A stretch of DNA of 5,524 nucleotides from JAPSGM01 sp036258735 (GTDB lineage Bacteria > Chloroflexota > Limnocylindria > QHBO01): NCBI GenBank assembly GCA_036258735.1, contig DATADC010000174.1, positions 1 through 5,524 of the forward strand. The letters are read 5' to 3'. Positions 5,493 to 5,524 of this stretch are shown here, in pieces. The position numbers and the translations under genes were made by a program. How positions within the stretch are numbered: the stretch's first letter is position 1; every line of letters begins with the position of its first letter. The notes under the pieces are model-generated. The model had not been told where the DNA came from. It made no database searches and saw only the letters and a list, made by a program, of their open reading frames with translations.

Positions 5493-5524
5493 TCAGCGGC
5501 GGCGCATCCGCTCCCAGTCCTCGG
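5493..5524 (-). CDS. Possible C-terminal tail of an upstream minus-strand gene (partial)
   Basis: Reading leftward from the right edge, one minus-strand frame gives EDWERMRRR followed by TGA (5493-5495). The charged Trp/Arg-rich ending looks like a natural bacterial C-terminus, and a gene stopping 51 bases before hemB would suit a longer hem operon. However, only nine codons are visible and the other two minus-strand frames are also open at the edge: one to a TGA at 5446-5448, the other to a TGA at 5363-5365 inside hemB. The product cannot be identified. hemA, hemC, hemD or hemY would fit the context, but nothing in the residues supports one over another. Confidence 0.3.
   Translation of the reverse strand, partial: EDWERMRRR

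Noticed and set aside
1..5524. A mobile element, CRISPR array, defence or biosynthetic system
   Set aside because: There are no transposase, integrase, cas or toxin-antitoxin genes, no regularly spaced repeats, and no terminal inverted repeats. The content is a housekeeping haem operon plus a VOC fragment.

Overview
The window is high-GC bacterial DNA (about two thirds to 70% G+C by eye). It is dominated by five minus-strand haem-biosynthesis genes that run from right to left: hemB, hemQ (chlorite-dismutase family), hemL, hemE and hemH. Every junction between them overlaps, by 4 bases at three junctions and by 8 or 11 bases at hemB/hemQ. This indicates one polycistronic, probably translationally coupled operon. 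hemB, hemQ and hemL start with GTG; hemE and hemH start with ATG.

Pathway reading. HemL makes 5-aminolevulinate from glutamate-1-semialdehyde (C5 route). HemB condenses two 5-aminolevulinates to porphobilinogen. HemE decarboxylates uroporphyrinogen III to coproporphyrinogen III. HemH inserts Fe2+. HemQ decarboxylates the product. Having hemQ beside hemE and hemH, with no hemF, hemN or hemG in view, points to the coproporphyrin-dependent ('Gram-positive') branch, in which HemH acts on coproporphyrin III and HemQ converts coprohaem to haem b. The genes for hemA, hemC, hemD and coproporphyrinogen oxidase (hemY/cgoX) are not here; the operon may continue beyond the right edge.

Layout. Bases 3-248 (+) hold the C-terminal part of a VOC (glyoxalase-like) protein cut by the left edge. 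Bases 249-493 form a convergent intergenic gap with a long imperfect hairpin (374-421) that could terminate transcription. Bases 494-5441 (-) are the hem operon. Bases 5442-5492 are a short GC-rich spacer. Bases 5493-5524 may be the last codons of another minus-strand gene.

Organism. The C5 and coproporphyrin-dependent genes plus high GC suggest a terrabacterial lineage such as Chloroflexota, Dormibacterota or Actinomycetota. The ferrochelatase lacks the C-terminal [2Fe-2S] cysteines common in actinobacterial enzymes, and HemQ has the distal Gln known from Firmicutes-type enzymes, so a non-actinobacterial high-GC lineage is slightly favoured. This is inference only. I see no mobile element, CRISPR array, tRNA or rRNA, and no convincing new system. 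The most useful observations are small departures from family norms (a short loop in HemL, a changed HemE signature, an out-of-frame ATG at hemB) and the intergenic hairpin.
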